Source of the DNA: JAZDLX01 sp964538455
Lineage (GTDB): Bacteria > Electryoneota > Electryoneia > Electryoneales > Electryoneaceae
DNA length: 64,000 nucleotides
NCBI GenBank assembly: GCA_964538455.1
Contig: CAZIDZ010000009.1
Location: 25,584-89,583 of the forward strand
Direction: 5' to 3'
The notes under the pieces were generated by a model. The model was not told the DNA's origin, did no database searches, and was given only the letters and a program-made list of their open reading frames with translations. Made by a program: the position numbers and the translations under genes. Shown here one piece after another: positions 52,243 through 62,222 of this stretch; positions within the stretch are counted from its first letter, which is position 1; every line of letters begins with the position of its first letter.

Positions 52243-53596
52243 CGCGAATGCGGCCAGCCGGCTCGATCACGCCGGATTCCTCGCCGAGAGAGGGCAGAAC
52301 CTGCTGCTCAGCGGCGCGCGGGTGATCGATCCGGCTAGTGGGATCGATGCGGCACTTGACCTTTTCGTCGAGAAGGGGAAGATCCTGAAAGTCGGCAAGT
52401 TCAAGAAATCCGACCTGCCAAAACATAAAACCATCGACCTGCGCGGAAAGATCGTCGCTCCCGGTTTCGTCGACCTGCACGTCCACCTGCGCGAACCCGG
52501 CCGTGAGGACAAAGAGACGATCTGGACGGGAACCAACGCCGCAGCGGCGGGCGGATTCACCGCTGTCGCGTGCATGCCCAACACCGACCCTCCGCTCGAC
52601 AACGCGGGGGTCGTCAAGTGGGTGCTGGAACAGGTGCAGGGAGGGCCGGTGGCGGTGTATCCCGTTGCCGCGGTGACAGTGGACCGTGCGGGGAAAAACC
52701 TTAGCGACATCGGCGACCTGCATCTCGAAGCGGGCGTGCGAATGATCTCGGACGACGGCAGCCCGGTGGCGGACGCGGAGGTGATGAGGATCGCGCTGGA
52801 GTACTGCCGGATCCACGACATCGTGCTCAGCACGCATTCGGAAGAGAAAGCGCTCGCTGGAAAAGGTGTGATGCGCGAGGGGGAATGGTCGACGCGGCTC
52901 GGACTTCCCGGCTGGCCGTCGGTTGCGGAATCGGCAATGGTCGCCCGTGATCTGCTGCTCGCGGAGTTCACCGGCGGACGGCTGCACATCGGCCACATCT
53001 CCTCGCGGGAGTCGATCGACCTGGTCCGCTGGGCGAAGGCGCGAGGGGTCCGGGTGACCGCGGAGGCTACCCCCCATCACATCGCGCTCACCGACGAGGC
53101 CTGCGCCAGTTTCAGCGGCAATACCAAGATGAACCCTCCGCTCGGAACGAAAGAGGACCGCAAAGCCGTGATCCAAGGGTTGAAGGAAGGCGTCATCGAC
53201 GTGATTGCCACCGACCACGCTCCGCACACGCTCGAGGAAGAGATGGTCGAGTTCAGCCATGCTCCCAACGGAGTGGTGGGCCTCGAGACCGCAGTGGGCG
53301 TTGTCGCGAAGGAGCTGGTGGCGAAAAAAATCCTCGATTGGCCGGACGTGGTGCGGAAGATGGCAGTCGCCCCACGCGAGATCCTCCGTCTCCCGGCGGC
53401 GACTGTTTCCGAAGGTGAGCAGGCGGAGCTGACAATCATCGATCCGGAAGCCACGTGGGTGGTGGATCCCGAAAAATTCCTCTCGAAGGGGCGAAACACT
53501 CCTTTCGGCGGCTGGAAACTCCCAGCCAAGCCGATCGGCATCGTGAGCGAGGGCTGGCTGGTGCTCGCGCCGGACGCGAGGATGCTGGTAAGTTGA
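52229..53596 (+). CDS. pyrC: Dihydroorotase, class I
   Basis: 455 residues. Zinc ligands are visible as DLHVHLREPG (His84, His86), STHSEE, IGHIS and the catalytic Asp in ATDHAPH; MPNTDPPLDN is the substrate loop. The enzyme closes carbamoyl aspartate to dihydroorotate. Translational coupling with pyrB is likely. A hydrophilic N-terminal stretch of about 20 residues precedes the conserved start. Confidence 0.96.
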   Translation: MNWNSANAASRLDHAGFLAERGQNLLLSGARVIDPASGIDAALDLFVEKGKILKVGKFKKSDLPKHKTIDLRGKIVAPGFVDLHVHLREPGREDKETIWTGTNAAAAGGFTAVACMPNTDPPLDNAGVVKWVLEQVQGGPVAVYPVAAVTVDRAGKNLSDIGDLHLEAGVRMISDDGSPVADAEVMRIALEYCRIHDIVLSTHSEEKALAGKGVMREGEWSTRLGLPGWPSVAESAMVARDLLLAEFTGGRLHIGHISSRESIDLVRWAKARGVRVTAEATPHHIALTDEACASFSGNTKMNPPLGTKEDRKAVIQGLKEGVIDVIATDHAPHTLEEEMVEFSHAPNGVVGLETAVGVVAKELVAKKILDWPDVVRKMAVAPREILRLPAATVSEGEQAELTIIDPEATWVVDPEKFLSKGRNTPFGGWKLPAKPIGIVSEGWLVLAPDARMLVS

Positions 53597-53617
53597 ATCT
53601 CCGCTCGAATGCATTGC

Positions 53618-53648
53618 GCCCCTCCGGTTGCGGAGGGGCTTTCCTATT
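53618..53648 (+). terminator. Rho-independent terminator of the pyr operon
   Basis: GCCCCTCC and GGAGGGGC with a 6-nt loop, followed by TTTCCTATT, 21 nt after the pyrC stop. Confidence 0.85.
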
Positions 53649-53835
53649 GTAAGGATCTACGCAGGTCGCAGCGGTTGTTCCAACAGTTCCCAACCGCGAT
53701 TCGCATTGTGGTATTCCCACGTTCACGGACACTCGAAGAGTCGGGCACGACTGTTGCCTGCAGATACTGACGTATTGCGTTTCCTGGAGTTGACGTGCTT
53801 CCTTTCTGTTGGATCTTACGGGGGAGAACGAGCCC

Positions 53836-54318
53836 TTGCTCGGCAAGCAGGAAATCTACGAGCGGTTTCGAGAGGAATTCAGGATCAGCACCGATCGGGG
53901 GCTGCTGGACGTCGACCTGATCTGGCAGTTTCTCTCCGACGAGGCGTATTGGTCCAAGGGGATCAAACGGGCTCGTGTCAAGCATGCAATCGACAGCTCG
54001 ATCTGCTTTGGCATGTACCTCGGCAAGAAGCAAATCGGATTTTCCCGCGTCATCACCGATCACAGCATTCTGGCGTATGTGCTCGACATGTTCGTCATCG
54101 AGGAGTACCGCAACCAAGGGCTCGGTTCGTGGATGATCCAGTGCATGCTGGAACATCCCGACCTGAAACGTGTAAAGCGCTGGATGCTGCGCACCCATCA
54201 ACAGCACGATCTGTTCCGCAAATTCGGTTTCGAAGTGTTCGGCGAACCGCAGACGCTGATGTCGCGGATCCAGGACGAACGGGGGTATGAACCACCGGAG
54301 ACGAACAACGAAGCCTGA
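53836..54318 (+). CDS. GNAT-family N-acetyltransferase
   Basis: 160 residues from TTG 53836, chosen for GGGGGAG nine bases before; the frame also has a TTG at 53809 without a close site. FRISTDRGLLDVDLIWQFLSDEAYWSKGI, FGMYLGKKQIGFSRVITD, and the acetyl-CoA loop MFVIEEYRNQGLGSWM are typical of a common GNAT subgroup. The substrate is unknown. No ATG is present in the region. Confidence 0.8.
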   Translation: MLGKQEIYERFREEFRISTDRGLLDVDLIWQFLSDEAYWSKGIKRARVKHAIDSSICFGMYLGKKQIGFSRVITDHSILAYVLDMFVIEEYRNQGLGSWMIQCMLEHPDLKRVKRWMLRTHQQHDLFRKFGFEVFGEPQTLMSRIQDERGYEPPETNNEA

Positions 54319-54358
54319 CGGATTTGATGCACGCTTGAACTCATCGATAATACAGAAG

Positions 54359-54388
54359 AGCCGGGTTCGGAGAACCCGGCTGCTTTAT
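54359..54388. terminator. Bidirectional terminator between acetyltransferase and smg
   Basis: AGCCGGGTT and AACCCGGCT with loop CGGAG, followed by GCTTTATTT. The stem is the same GCCGGGTTCGGAGA word seen at 21048 and 29233, so a repeat unit seems to serve as a terminator here. Confidence 0.7.
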
Positions 54389-54432
54389 TTCGCAAGAAAC
54401 CGCAGTTTTGCTTCCGCGATATGAGCGGTTTT

Positions 54433-54927
54433 TCAATGCACAGTTTTTGAGGGAGCGGTCATCTGCATCGTGCCGCGGGTGGAAGCCTGGGTGCCCTCCT
54501 CGAACAGGTAGGAATGGACGAGTGTCCGCAGATCCTCGGCGCTCATCGGGCCCCCGATGGCGAGCGCGCGGTCGATGATCCGCTCGACGTCCTCGAGGTC
54601 TAGCATCCGCAGGTTGTGCATCTCGATGAGCTGCCCGTACGCGGCGGGAGAAATCACCGCGCGCTCGGCGGGGTGCAGCACACGGAAGGAGCTGCGCCCG
54701 GCATCTCCGCGGTAGATCACTTCCGAGGGATTGACGCCGTCCACACGGTCGTACACCCAGTCAAACGCGGCGCTGATTTCGGAATCGCTGTAGCCCTGGC
54801 CCCGCAGTTCGTCGCTCAACTCCTCGATGTCGTCCAGAGCGAGCCGCTGAGCGCGAATCTCGCGCAACAGATGCATCGCCAAGCCAACGACCCGTTGAGG
54901 GGCGAAGGATTCGTCTTCCCTCATCAT
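54433..54927 (-). CDS. Smg/DUF494-family protein
   Basis: 164 residues. The family pattern is visible: RVVGLAMHLLREIRAQRL, then ELSDELRGQGYSDSEISAAFDWVYDRV, FRVLHPAERAVISPAAYGQLIEMHNLRMLDLEDVERIIDRALA and the final DLRTLVHSYLFEE. Smg proteins are of unknown function, often next to dprA or topA genes. Here it follows secA by 3 bp and is co-transcribed. Confidence 0.82.
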   Translation of the reverse strand: MMREDESFAPQRVVGLAMHLLREIRAQRLALDDIEELSDELRGQGYSDSEISAAFDWVYDRVDGVNPSEVIYRGDAGRSSFRVLHPAERAVISPAAYGQLIEMHNLRMLDLEDVERIIDRALAIGGPMSAEDLRTLVHSYLFEEGTQASTRGTMQMTAPSKTVH

Positions 54928-54930
54928 CGT

Positions 54931-57900
54931 CTACCTGCCATGACAATACTTGTATTTCTTCCCGCTGCCGCAGGGACAGGGGTCATTCCTGCCAACTTTC
55001 GGAAAATCCCGCCTCACCGGCTGCGGCGATCCGGCCACCGCCTCGCGCCGCTGCTCGGGGCGAACATCGCCGAGCGCGCGGTCCACGGCTCCCACCGGTT
55101 GCGGCGCCTGAATCCTCGCCGCTTCGGCGGCATCCCGCTTGATCTCCTGGCCGCGTGCGATCGGACCGGCCTGGGCGGTGATGTTGATCTGAGCGGTCAT
55201 CACCATCCGCAGGCTCTGCTCCGCGATTCGCGCCAGCATCTCCTCGAAGGCCTCCAGCCCTTCCCGCTTGTACTCGATCAGCGGGTCACGCTGGGCGTAG
55301 GACCGCAGCCCGATGCCCTCCTTGAGACGATCCATCTCGTAGAGGTGGTCCATCCACTGCTGGTCCACGATTCGCAGGGCGGAATAGCGGAGGACTTTCT
55401 CATAAATCTCCTCCCCCAGTTCCTCCTTCCTTCGTGCCAGCGCCTCACGCGCGTTGTCAAGGATCCGGTCTTCGAGCATCTCGAGATCGACCGTCTCGAT
55501 CTCGTCCTCGTTAAAATGCACATCCACATGAAGCGTGCGCAATACCGTACTGCGCAACCCCTCCCAATCCCATTCGAGGGGCGAGGTCCGTGCCTCGCAG
55601 TATTTGTCCACCGTAACAGCGACGAATTCTTCGAGCAGCGCGTCCACTTCCTCTTGAATATCGCCGGTCAGGGCGGCGCGGCGTCGCGAGTAGACAACCT
55701 CCCGCTGCACGTTCATCACATCGTCGTACTTGAGCAGATGCTCGCGGATCGAGAAGTTGTGCTGCTCCACTCGTTTCTGCGCCCGGCTGATGGCGTTGGT
55801 GACCATCCTGTGGGTGATCACTTCGCCTTCCTGCAGCCCGAGGCGGTCCATAATTTTCGAGACCCGCTCGCCGCTGAACAGGCGCATCAGGTCGTCCTCG
55901 AGCGAGAGGAAAAACTTGCTCTGGCCCGGGTCCCCCTGACGGCCGCTTCGGCCCCGGAGCTGGCGGTCGATGCGCCTCGCCTCGTGACGCTCGGTGCCGA
56001 CAATCTGCAATCCGCCCGCCTGCTGTTCGGGATCCGCGGGATCGACGCCGAAGTTCTCGATGTGCCGCTGGCGCAATTCAGGATCGGCGTTCAACCGGGC
56101 GGTAATGATCCCGTTCTCGCCGTGCGCGCCCTGCACCTCGGGCGTAATCTTGATGTCGGTTCCGCGGCCCGCCATGTTGGTGGCGATGGTGATCGTCCCG
56201 GGGCGGCCCGCCTGGGCGACGATCTCCGCCTCCCGCTGATGCTGCTTGGCGTTGAGCACATTGATCTTGTCGCGCAGCTTCATCCCGTTGACCGAGCGGG
56301 CCGAGAGCGTTCGCGCGATCACCTCCGATACGTCAACGCTCGTCGTGCCGACAAGGATCGGAAGCCCCAACTCGTGGAGGCGCACGATCTCCTCGATGAT
56401 CGCCGCGTATTTCTCACGCTTCGTCCGATAGATTTGGTCCTCAAGATCATAGCGGACGACGGGACGGTTTGTGGGAATTACCGACACTTCCATCCCGTAA
56501 ATCTTGAAGAACTCCTCTTCCTCGGTTTCCGCGGTGCCGGTCATGCCGGCGAGTTTGCCATAGAGCCGGAAATAGTTCTGGAGAGTAATCGTGGCGATCG
56601 TCTGTGTTTCCGCCTCGACACGCACCCCCTCTTTCGCTTCGATGGCCTGGTGCAGGCCGTCGGAATACCGCCGCCCGTACATGATGCGCCCGGTGAACTC
56701 GTCCACGATCTGGACTTTGCCGTCCTCGATGACGTACTCGCCATCCTTCTCGTAGAGCGACCACGCGCGCAGGAGCTGGTTGATCGTGTGGATGATTCCA
56801 CTGCGATTCGCCAGGTCCTCTTCGGCAGCGGCCTTCTTCTCCGCTTTTTGGGTGTCGGTGAGGCTGGGGTCAGCGTCGATCTCGACGAACAGGTCCGCCA
56901 GATCGGGCAGCATGAAGAGGTCGGTACCCACCCCTTCGATTTTCGCCAGCTCCTCACGGCCCTTGTCCGTGAGGTCGATCGTGTGGCCCTTCTCGTCGAT
57001 CACGAAGTGCAGATCCTCATCCAGCTCATGCTGCCGCTTCTCCTGAATGAAGCGGTCCTCGATGGACTGCACGAGGGTCTTGCGTCCCTGCTCGTTGAGG
57101 GCCTTCATCACCCGTTTGTGCTTGGGCGCGGCCCGGTTCGCCTGGTAGAGCATCACGCCAGCACTGAATTCCTTCTCGCGCTCGCCGTTTTCCTCGGCTT
57201 CCTTGAGCAGCCGCTCCGCGCTGCTGATCAGGTTGACAACGTTGTCGCGCTGGCGTTGAACGAGCTTTCTGACGCTGGGATTCCATTTGACGAAATCTTC
57301 TTCGCTGCTGCGCGGAACCGGTCCGGCGATGATCAGCGGCGTCCGTGCCTCGTCGATCAGGACGCTGTCCACCTCGTCGACGATCGCGTAATGGTGTCCC
57401 CGCTGGACGAGGTGCTCGACCTCCACGGACATGTTGTCGCGCAGGTAGTCGAATCCGAATTCGTTATTGGTCCCATAGGTTATATCGGCAGCGTACTCTT
57501 GTTTCCTTACCTGCGGGGGCATCTGGGAAAGGATCACTCCGACACTAAGGCCGAGGAACTGGTACACCTGCCCCATCCACTCGGCGTCGCGCCGCGCGAG
57601 GTAATCGTTGACGGTGACAAGATGGGCGCCGCGGCCCGCGAGAGCGTTGAGGTACAGCGGCATCGTGGCGACAAGCGTTTTTCCTTCTCCTGTCGCCATT
57701 TCCGCGATCTTGCCGCGATGCAGCATAACCCCCCCGATCAACTGCACATCGTAGGGGATCATGTCCCACTCCATTTCGGTATCAGCCGCGCTAAAGGTTT
57801 GTTTTCGTTCGGTTAAACGGCGGCAGGCATCCTTGACGACCGCAAACGCTTCAGGCAGGATCTCGTTGAGGACGTCGTCCAGCTCCTCAACTTCGGCCTT

Positions 57901-58131
57901 GGTCGCCTTTTTCTCCCGCTCGGGGTCGCTCTTCTCGATTCCCTCGTACCGGTCGAAATTTTTCATGTGTTCGGCGATGCGCGCGCGGAATTCGTCCGTT
58001 TTCGCGCGCAGCTGATCGTCCGAGAGATCGTGAAGGGTCTCGTAGCTCAGGTTGATTTGTTCCACGATCGGCAGGACCTTGCGCGCCTCCCGCTCATGCC
58101 GGTTGCCGAACAGCAGTTCAAGAAATCCCAT
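54931..58131 (-). CDS. secA: Preprotein translocase ATPase SecA
   Basis: 1066 residues, about 165 more than E. coli SecA; the extra length includes a Lys/Glu-rich insertion in NBD1 near residues 280-450, as in other FCB SecAs. Walker A ATGEGKT (146-152), VDEVDSVLIDEARTPLII, the TNMAGRGTDI motif and GLQIVGTERHEARRIDRQLRGRSGRQGDPG are intact, with the C-terminal SEC-C zinc motif NDPCPCGSGKKYKYCHG. It drives protein export through SecYEG. smg follows. Confidence 0.98.
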   Translation of the reverse strand: MGFLELLFGNRHEREARKVLPIVEQINLSYETLHDLSDDQLRAKTDEFRARIAEHMKNFDRYEGIEKSDPEREKKATKAEVEELDDVLNEILPEAFAVVKDACRRLTERKQTFSAADTEMEWDMIPYDVQLIGGVMLHRGKIAEMATGEGKTLVATMPLYLNALAGRGAHLVTVNDYLARRDAEWMGQVYQFLGLSVGVILSQMPPQVRKQEYAADITYGTNNEFGFDYLRDNMSVEVEHLVQRGHHYAIVDEVDSVLIDEARTPLIIAGPVPRSSEEDFVKWNPSVRKLVQRQRDNVVNLISSAERLLKEAEENGEREKEFSAGVMLYQANRAAPKHKRVMKALNEQGRKTLVQSIEDRFIQEKRQHELDEDLHFVIDEKGHTIDLTDKGREELAKIEGVGTDLFMLPDLADLFVEIDADPSLTDTQKAEKKAAAEEDLANRSGIIHTINQLLRAWSLYEKDGEYVIEDGKVQIVDEFTGRIMYGRRYSDGLHQAIEAKEGVRVEAETQTIATITLQNYFRLYGKLAGMTGTAETEEEEFFKIYGMEVSVIPTNRPVVRYDLEDQIYRTKREKYAAIIEEIVRLHELGLPILVGTTSVDVSEVIARTLSARSVNGMKLRDKINVLNAKQHQREAEIVAQAGRPGTITIATNMAGRGTDIKITPEVQGAHGENGIITARLNADPELRQRHIENFGVDPADPEQQAGGLQIVGTERHEARRIDRQLRGRSGRQGDPGQSKFFLSLEDDLMRLFSGERVSKIMDRLGLQEGEVITHRMVTNAISRAQKRVEQHNFSIREHLLKYDDVMNVQREVVYSRRRAALTGDIQEEVDALLEEFVAVTVDKYCEARTSPLEWDWEGLRSTVLRTLHVDVHFNEDEIETVDLEMLEDRILDNAREALARRKEELGEEIYEKVLRYSALRIVDQQWMDHLYEMDRLKEGIGLRSYAQRDPLIEYKREGLEAFEEMLARIAEQSLRMVMTAQINITAQAGPIARGQEIKRDAAEAARIQAPQPVGAVDRALGDVRPEQRREAVAGSPQPVRRDFPKVGRNDPCPCGSGKKYKYCHGR

Positions 58132-58179
58132 GTTCTACCCGTCTTTTTCAACACCGGAAAGTCCGGTGGAACAGTCGTT

Positions 58180-58671
58180 TTAGAGAGGCATCACAAGTTC
58201 GATTTCGTCTCGGATCGGGATGCCGTGATTGCCGATTTCCGGGATCTCCGGTTTCAGTTTACGGGAGTACTTGATCGCATCGCGATGGACCGCGACGAAA
58301 AAGAATCCCCTTCGCTGGTAAAAACGCATGGCGTCCAGGTTGTCATTCGTGGTGATCAACCAGATTCCGCGGCAGTTGTGATCCCGGGCGATGCCGGCCA
58401 GCTTTCCGAGCAGCGCGCTGCCGATTCCCAGCCCGGACTTGAGCGCGTTCATCGTAATCAATTCGCATTCACGGCCGTAGATCTCGTACGTGATCAAGCC
58501 GACGGATTCGCCCTCGATCTCGGCGATCAGGCCGGGAAGCTTCGCCGGAATATGAACACGGCCGCGGGTGACGACTTTGTCCGACCCCCAGTGCTCCCGC
58601 ATCACACGAAGGATAAACTCCTGGTCCTGCTCAGTGGTTTCGCGGACAACCACATCCGGAGTGTTCGCCAT
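58180..58671 (-). CDS. GNAT-family N-acetyltransferase
   Basis: 163 residues. VVRETTEQDQEFILRVMREHWGSD at the start, GLITYEIYGRECELITMNALKSGLGIGSALL as the acetyl-CoA loop region, and WLITTNDNLDAMRFYQRRGF as the last core motif. It lies just before secA on the same strand. The substrate is unknown. Confidence 0.85.
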   Translation of the reverse strand: MANTPDVVVRETTEQDQEFILRVMREHWGSDKVVTRGRVHIPAKLPGLIAEIEGESVGLITYEIYGRECELITMNALKSGLGIGSALLGKLAGIARDHNCRGIWLITTNDNLDAMRFYQRRGFFFVAVHRDAIKYSRKLKPEIPEIGNHGIPIRDEIELVMPL

Positions 58672-58765
58672 AACCTTCAGCCCTCATCCCAAACAATTCC
58701 AAGTATAGGTTCTTCAATCGGCTCCGTGGGAACGATGCTTCACGGCGGAGAGACTCCCGGTGCAG

Positions 58766-59482
58766 TCAATGGGGAAGGATCAAGCTCATGCGCAGCACAT
58801 CGTGATAGACGCCATCGACAATCACTTCATCACGAAGAAGCCCTTCGACACGGAAGCCCAATTGCTCGTTCAGCTTGATGTTGGCCAGATTGGTGTCGAG
58901 AGTGTGGAGATAGATTTTTCTCAAGCCGAGGGTGCTGATGCCGTACTCGATCCAGTATTGCGTGGCTTGGCGGGCGTACCCCTTGCCCCGGACGGTGGGG
59001 TCGGCGATCAGCTTGCGGATCTCCGCCTTGCCCTGCTCGCGGTCGATGTTGAGGAACGCCAGCGCTCCGATCGGACGGCCGTCGAGAATGACGATGCCCA
59101 CAGCGCTCGATTCGTCCGCGAGCACGCCCTCGAGCGTGTCGTGACGCAGGCTGTCCGTTCGCGTCGCGAGAAAATTCTTGCCATCCGCCTCGATCACCCA
59201 GGCGTTGAGCGTCTCGAAATCGTCCGAAGTGTAAAGCCGCACGGTGAGATCGCCGGGTAGCTCCGGGCGGGACGAATCCTCGGAGGAGAGAGCCTGCGAC
59301 GGCGGAGGTGTGTACACTCCCGACCGTTCCATCCCCATGTCCAACAGCAGGTTGACCAGGCGCACCCAGTCCTGCTTGCTGAAACCGTACTGCTGGGCCT
59401 GCCGGAAGATGGTTTTCGCCAGCGCTTCCAACGTCTGCGAAGGAAGCGGTTCGGTCGAAGATGTCTTTTTCGGTTCGTCCAT
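58766..59482 (-). CDS. GNAT-family N-acetyltransferase with an N-terminal helical extension
   Basis: 238 residues from ATG 59482. Residues 1-90 are a Ser/Pro-rich head with a helical PSQTLEALAKTIFRQAQQYGF segment. From about 90 the RimJ-like GNAT domain follows (VRLYTSDDFETLNAWV, VGIVILDGRPIGALAFLNID, RKLIADPTVRGKGYARQATQYWIEYG, LHTLDTNLANIKLNEQLGFRVEG). These enzymes often acetylate N-termini, amino acids or polyamines; the target is unknown. It starts 20 bp after the preceding gene. Confidence 0.85.
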   Translation of the reverse strand: MDEPKKTSSTEPLPSQTLEALAKTIFRQAQQYGFSKQDWVRLVNLLLDMGMERSGVYTPPPSQALSSEDSSRPELPGDLTVRLYTSDDFETLNAWVIEADGKNFLATRTDSLRHDTLEGVLADESSAVGIVILDGRPIGALAFLNIDREQGKAEIRKLIADPTVRGKGYARQATQYWIEYGISTLGLRKIYLHTLDTNLANIKLNEQLGFRVEGLLRDEVIVDGVYHDVLRMSLILPH

Positions 59483-59501
59483 CGGGCTGGTCAGCCCCCC
59501 A

Positions 59502-60707
59502 TTACCTTGCAAAGGTCTTGAATCTCCAGCCGAGCCCCGATTGTACACTCATAAAGGCCCATGGCGAATCTCCAAAGGGCGAGACTTCGGCTCGCACTTC
59601 CAGAAAGGTAAACAATTTGCGCCCGCCGACGTCCCAGTTCAGATCGAACTGACTCCCGAAAAACGCTTCCAGGCTGATTTCTCCGCGCACAGTGGTGTAG
59701 GAATTGCCTGAATTCGGGTCAATCGAAGGACGTTCCACAAATTCCGAACGCCTCAACATCCCTAACCCCGCTCCCGTGTACAAGCCACTCTTCGCTCTCG
59801 GGCCTGACATCATATTGTAGAATCTAAAATAAACACCGGTAATCGTTGCAGTATTCGTCTGGCCTTGATCCTCCTTCTGAATCTTTCCGCCGGCGAATTG
59901 AATCTGCGGATGAAACCATCCGAGCTGACGAGTTGCGGGAAAATGAATGACAAGACCGTTGCTCAGGCTTCCAACCCATTTGTGACCCGCACCGAGTGGC
60001 ATAGTTAAACCGAAATGGGAATCCACCGCCCCGATTCCTGCCTTCTCGATCCACACGGCTGCCTTGTTCCCGGCACGATGGACGGCAGGCGGAAACTCCG
60101 CCTGGTACAAGTCATCTCTGCTCTGATTTTCTTTTCCCTCGGATGCGGAGATGGATGACAGGGTATCCTGGGGCGTTCTGGTGAAATCAAGCTGCCGGTA
60201 CACTTCAGGGTTGGATGCCGCAACGGCCAGTTTTTCAGCAAGATCGTGTAGCCGGTGAGTGAGCAGGTCTTCGAGGGTGCATTCGCAGTCGATGGATTCG
60301 GCGGCGGTTACTTCGGACGTTTCCACGTCAATCAGCCGTGCGTTGACCGTCAGGTAGATCCCAACCCTGCTGACGGACCCGGCGACCATCTGCCCCACCC
60401 CGAGCACCCGGCCGACCTCAACGGCGCAGTCGTTCGTCGTGCATCCGGCGAGATGAAGACTCTGTTCCTCAAGAACTTGCTCCATGACATTGCGTTCGAC
60501 AACGGTGAACGCGCCGGTCTTGAACAGTTCCTCACGCAACCTGTCGCTGAGCGGCTGCGAGAGCGAACTGTCGAGACCGCCGCCAACGTCGAGTTCGAGC
60601 AGGGCGATCTGCATCCGCTGGTGCTGCGCGGGTGCCGCGGCGGATTGCGCCGCCGCCGAGGCCGCCGCGAAAAAGAGCAGCAACAGCGCTATCGATCCCC
60701 TCCACAT
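59502..60707 (-). CDS. CsgG/FlgO-like domain fused to an outer-membrane beta barrel (paralog 2)
   Basis: 401 residues from ATG 60707 (GGAGG nine bases before); earlier Met codons are weaker. A signal peptide ends at ASAAAQ. The N-domain shares the features of the gene at 25666-26772: FTVVERNVMEQVLEEQSLHL, AGCTTNDCAVEVGRVLGVGQMVAGSVSRVG, RLIDVETSEV and C-x-C in IDCECTLED. The second half is beta-strand-rich and ends like a barrel. Membrane-linked; role unknown. Confidence 0.75.
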   Translation of the reverse strand: MWRGSIALLLLFFAAASAAAQSAAAPAQHQRMQIALLELDVGGGLDSSLSQPLSDRLREELFKTGAFTVVERNVMEQVLEEQSLHLAGCTTNDCAVEVGRVLGVGQMVAGSVSRVGIYLTVNARLIDVETSEVTAAESIDCECTLEDLLTHRLHDLAEKLAVAASNPEVYRQLDFTRTPQDTLSSISASEGKENQSRDDLYQAEFPPAVHRAGNKAAVWIEKAGIGAVDSHFGLTMPLGAGHKWVGSLSNGLVIHFPATRQLGWFHPQIQFAGGKIQKEDQGQTNTATITGVYFRFYNMMSGPRAKSGLYTGAGLGMLRRSEFVERPSIDPNSGNSYTTVRGEISLEAFFGSQFDLNWDVGGRKLFTFLEVRAEVSPFGDSPWAFMSVQSGLGWRFKTFAR

Positions 60708-60941
60708 GAACCCGATCCTCCGGTTCCACCCCTCCATTGTGCCCATCCGAAGGTCTCTATGCAAGATGCTTGCCTCTCGCAACGAAACGGTTTCCGCGCT
60801 CGAAAACCGGACGTTTCGGATAAAAATATCAAGAATTTACGCTCGAATCTCGACACTTATAAAACGCAACCTGAAGCGGACATTGTGAGAAAACGGCCAC
60901 GACCGGGAGTTGCGATGACAATACACATAATTAAAGGGTCA

Positions 60942-61029
60942 AAAAAGGGGACACGTACCTTTTAATTCCAGGTTTTTTTCACTTAGCATCTTGAGAAGAA
61001 AGGAATTAAAAGGTACGTGTCCCCTTTTT
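60942..61029. repeat. GGGGACAC-family inverted-repeat element 3 (28-bp perfect arms)
   Basis: Arms 60942-60969 and 61002-61029 are perfectly complementary over 28 bp (AAAAAGGGGACACGTACC and so on), with a 32-nt loop. The outer edge supplies the first two bases seen at 61028-61029 of the purC stop codon TAA. Confidence 0.9.
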
Positions 61030-61915
61030 AATTCGTCAGCTTCTCGAAGATCTCGTGGTATGCCGCGGAGGTTTTCGCGATGATCTCCTCCGGCAGTTTC
61101 GGCGGGGGGGGAGTTTTGTCCCATCCGCTGTTCTCGAGCCAATCGCGGACGATTTGCTTGTCGTAGCTGGGTGGATTTTCACCGGGGACCACCCTGTCGG
61201 CGGGCCAGAAGCGGGAGGAATCCGGGGTGAGCACCTCATCGATAAGCATCACCTCTCCGCCGATCAGACCGAACTCGAACTTGGTGTCGGCGATGATAAT
61301 CCCCCGGGTGCGCGCGTACTCGGCGGCCTCTTCGTACAAGGCCAGCGCGTTGTCACGAATCTTCGACGCGTGGACCGGACCGATCAGCGATTCCACCTGC
61401 TCGAAGGAAATGTTCTCGTCGTGGCCTTCCTCCGCCTTCGTGGAGGGAGTGAACAGGGGGTCCGGAAGCTTGTCGGCTTTGCGAAGGCCCTTGGGGAGCG
61501 GGATCCCGCAGATCGTTCCTGTCGCGCCGTAATCCTTCCACCCCGATCCGATGATGTAGCCGCGGACGATGCATTCCACGGGAAAAACCTGGGCGCGGCG
61601 CATCAGCACCGTCCGTCCCTTGAGCGCTTCGAGCGTACCGTCATCCACGCCGCGCAGGCACTCCATCTTGTGCGGATCGCGCTCGAGCAGCGCGTTCGGC
61701 ACCCGATCCGCGAACCGGTCATACCAGAAAAGCGACATCCCGTTGAGCACCAGGCCTTTCCCCGGGATCGGGTCGTTCATGATCACGTCGAAGGCGGAAA
61801 GGCGGTCGCTGGTGACGATCAGGATGTTGCCCTCTCTGGCATCGTAGATCTCACGGACTTTTCCGCTGTTGATCTTCCGCAAAGGCAATTCGATGGGATA
61901 GTCGGGGGTGGTCAT
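61028..61915 (-). CDS. purC: Phosphoribosylaminoimidazole-succinocarboxamide synthase
   Basis: 295 residues from ATG 61915 with GGGAGAGAG upstream, close to the length of yeast-type SAICAR synthases. It has KINSGKVREIYDAREGNILIVTSDRLSAFD, the PVECIVRGYIIGSGWKDY motif and the DEVLTPDSSRFWPAD active-site segment. It joins CAIR and aspartate in purine synthesis. The last codons run into the repeat, whose edge forms the stop. Confidence 0.95.
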   Translation of the reverse strand: MTTPDYPIELPLRKINSGKVREIYDAREGNILIVTSDRLSAFDVIMNDPIPGKGLVLNGMSLFWYDRFADRVPNALLERDPHKMECLRGVDDGTLEALKGRTVLMRRAQVFPVECIVRGYIIGSGWKDYGATGTICGIPLPKGLRKADKLPDPLFTPSTKAEEGHDENISFEQVESLIGPVHASKIRDNALALYEEAAEYARTRGIIIADTKFEFGLIGGEVMLIDEVLTPDSSRFWPADRVVPGENPPSYDKQIVRDWLENSGWDKTPPPPKLPEEIIAKTSAAYHEIFEKLTN

Positions 61916-62222
61916 CACTCTCTCCCTGGCTGACTGGCAGGACGCTGCGCAAACGTACGCTCGAACCGGCAGTGAAGCAACGTTTGGCCGATCGGTGACA
62001 AGAGAATTCCGCGCAGGCAAAGCGTCAATGAGAAGCCGCCGTCGCCGTTGTCCGATGGGGCGACGTTGTCGCTCGCCAGCGCATCATCCCATTGGTGTAG
62101 CAGACCGTTTCTTAGCTATGCCCGCCCGAAAAGTCGAATTCGCCCGAGAACGTTGGCGATGGGCGGCTTCAGGTTCTACCTTGGACACCATTGCGGAAGA
62201 ACCCTATTCCGGGAGGCAGGCA

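Noticed and set aside
54616..57816. Very long open frame opposite secA on the plus strand
   Set aside because: It is a GC-rich antisense frame of a clear secA gene, lacks any recognisable motif, and secA has full conserved content on the minus strand.
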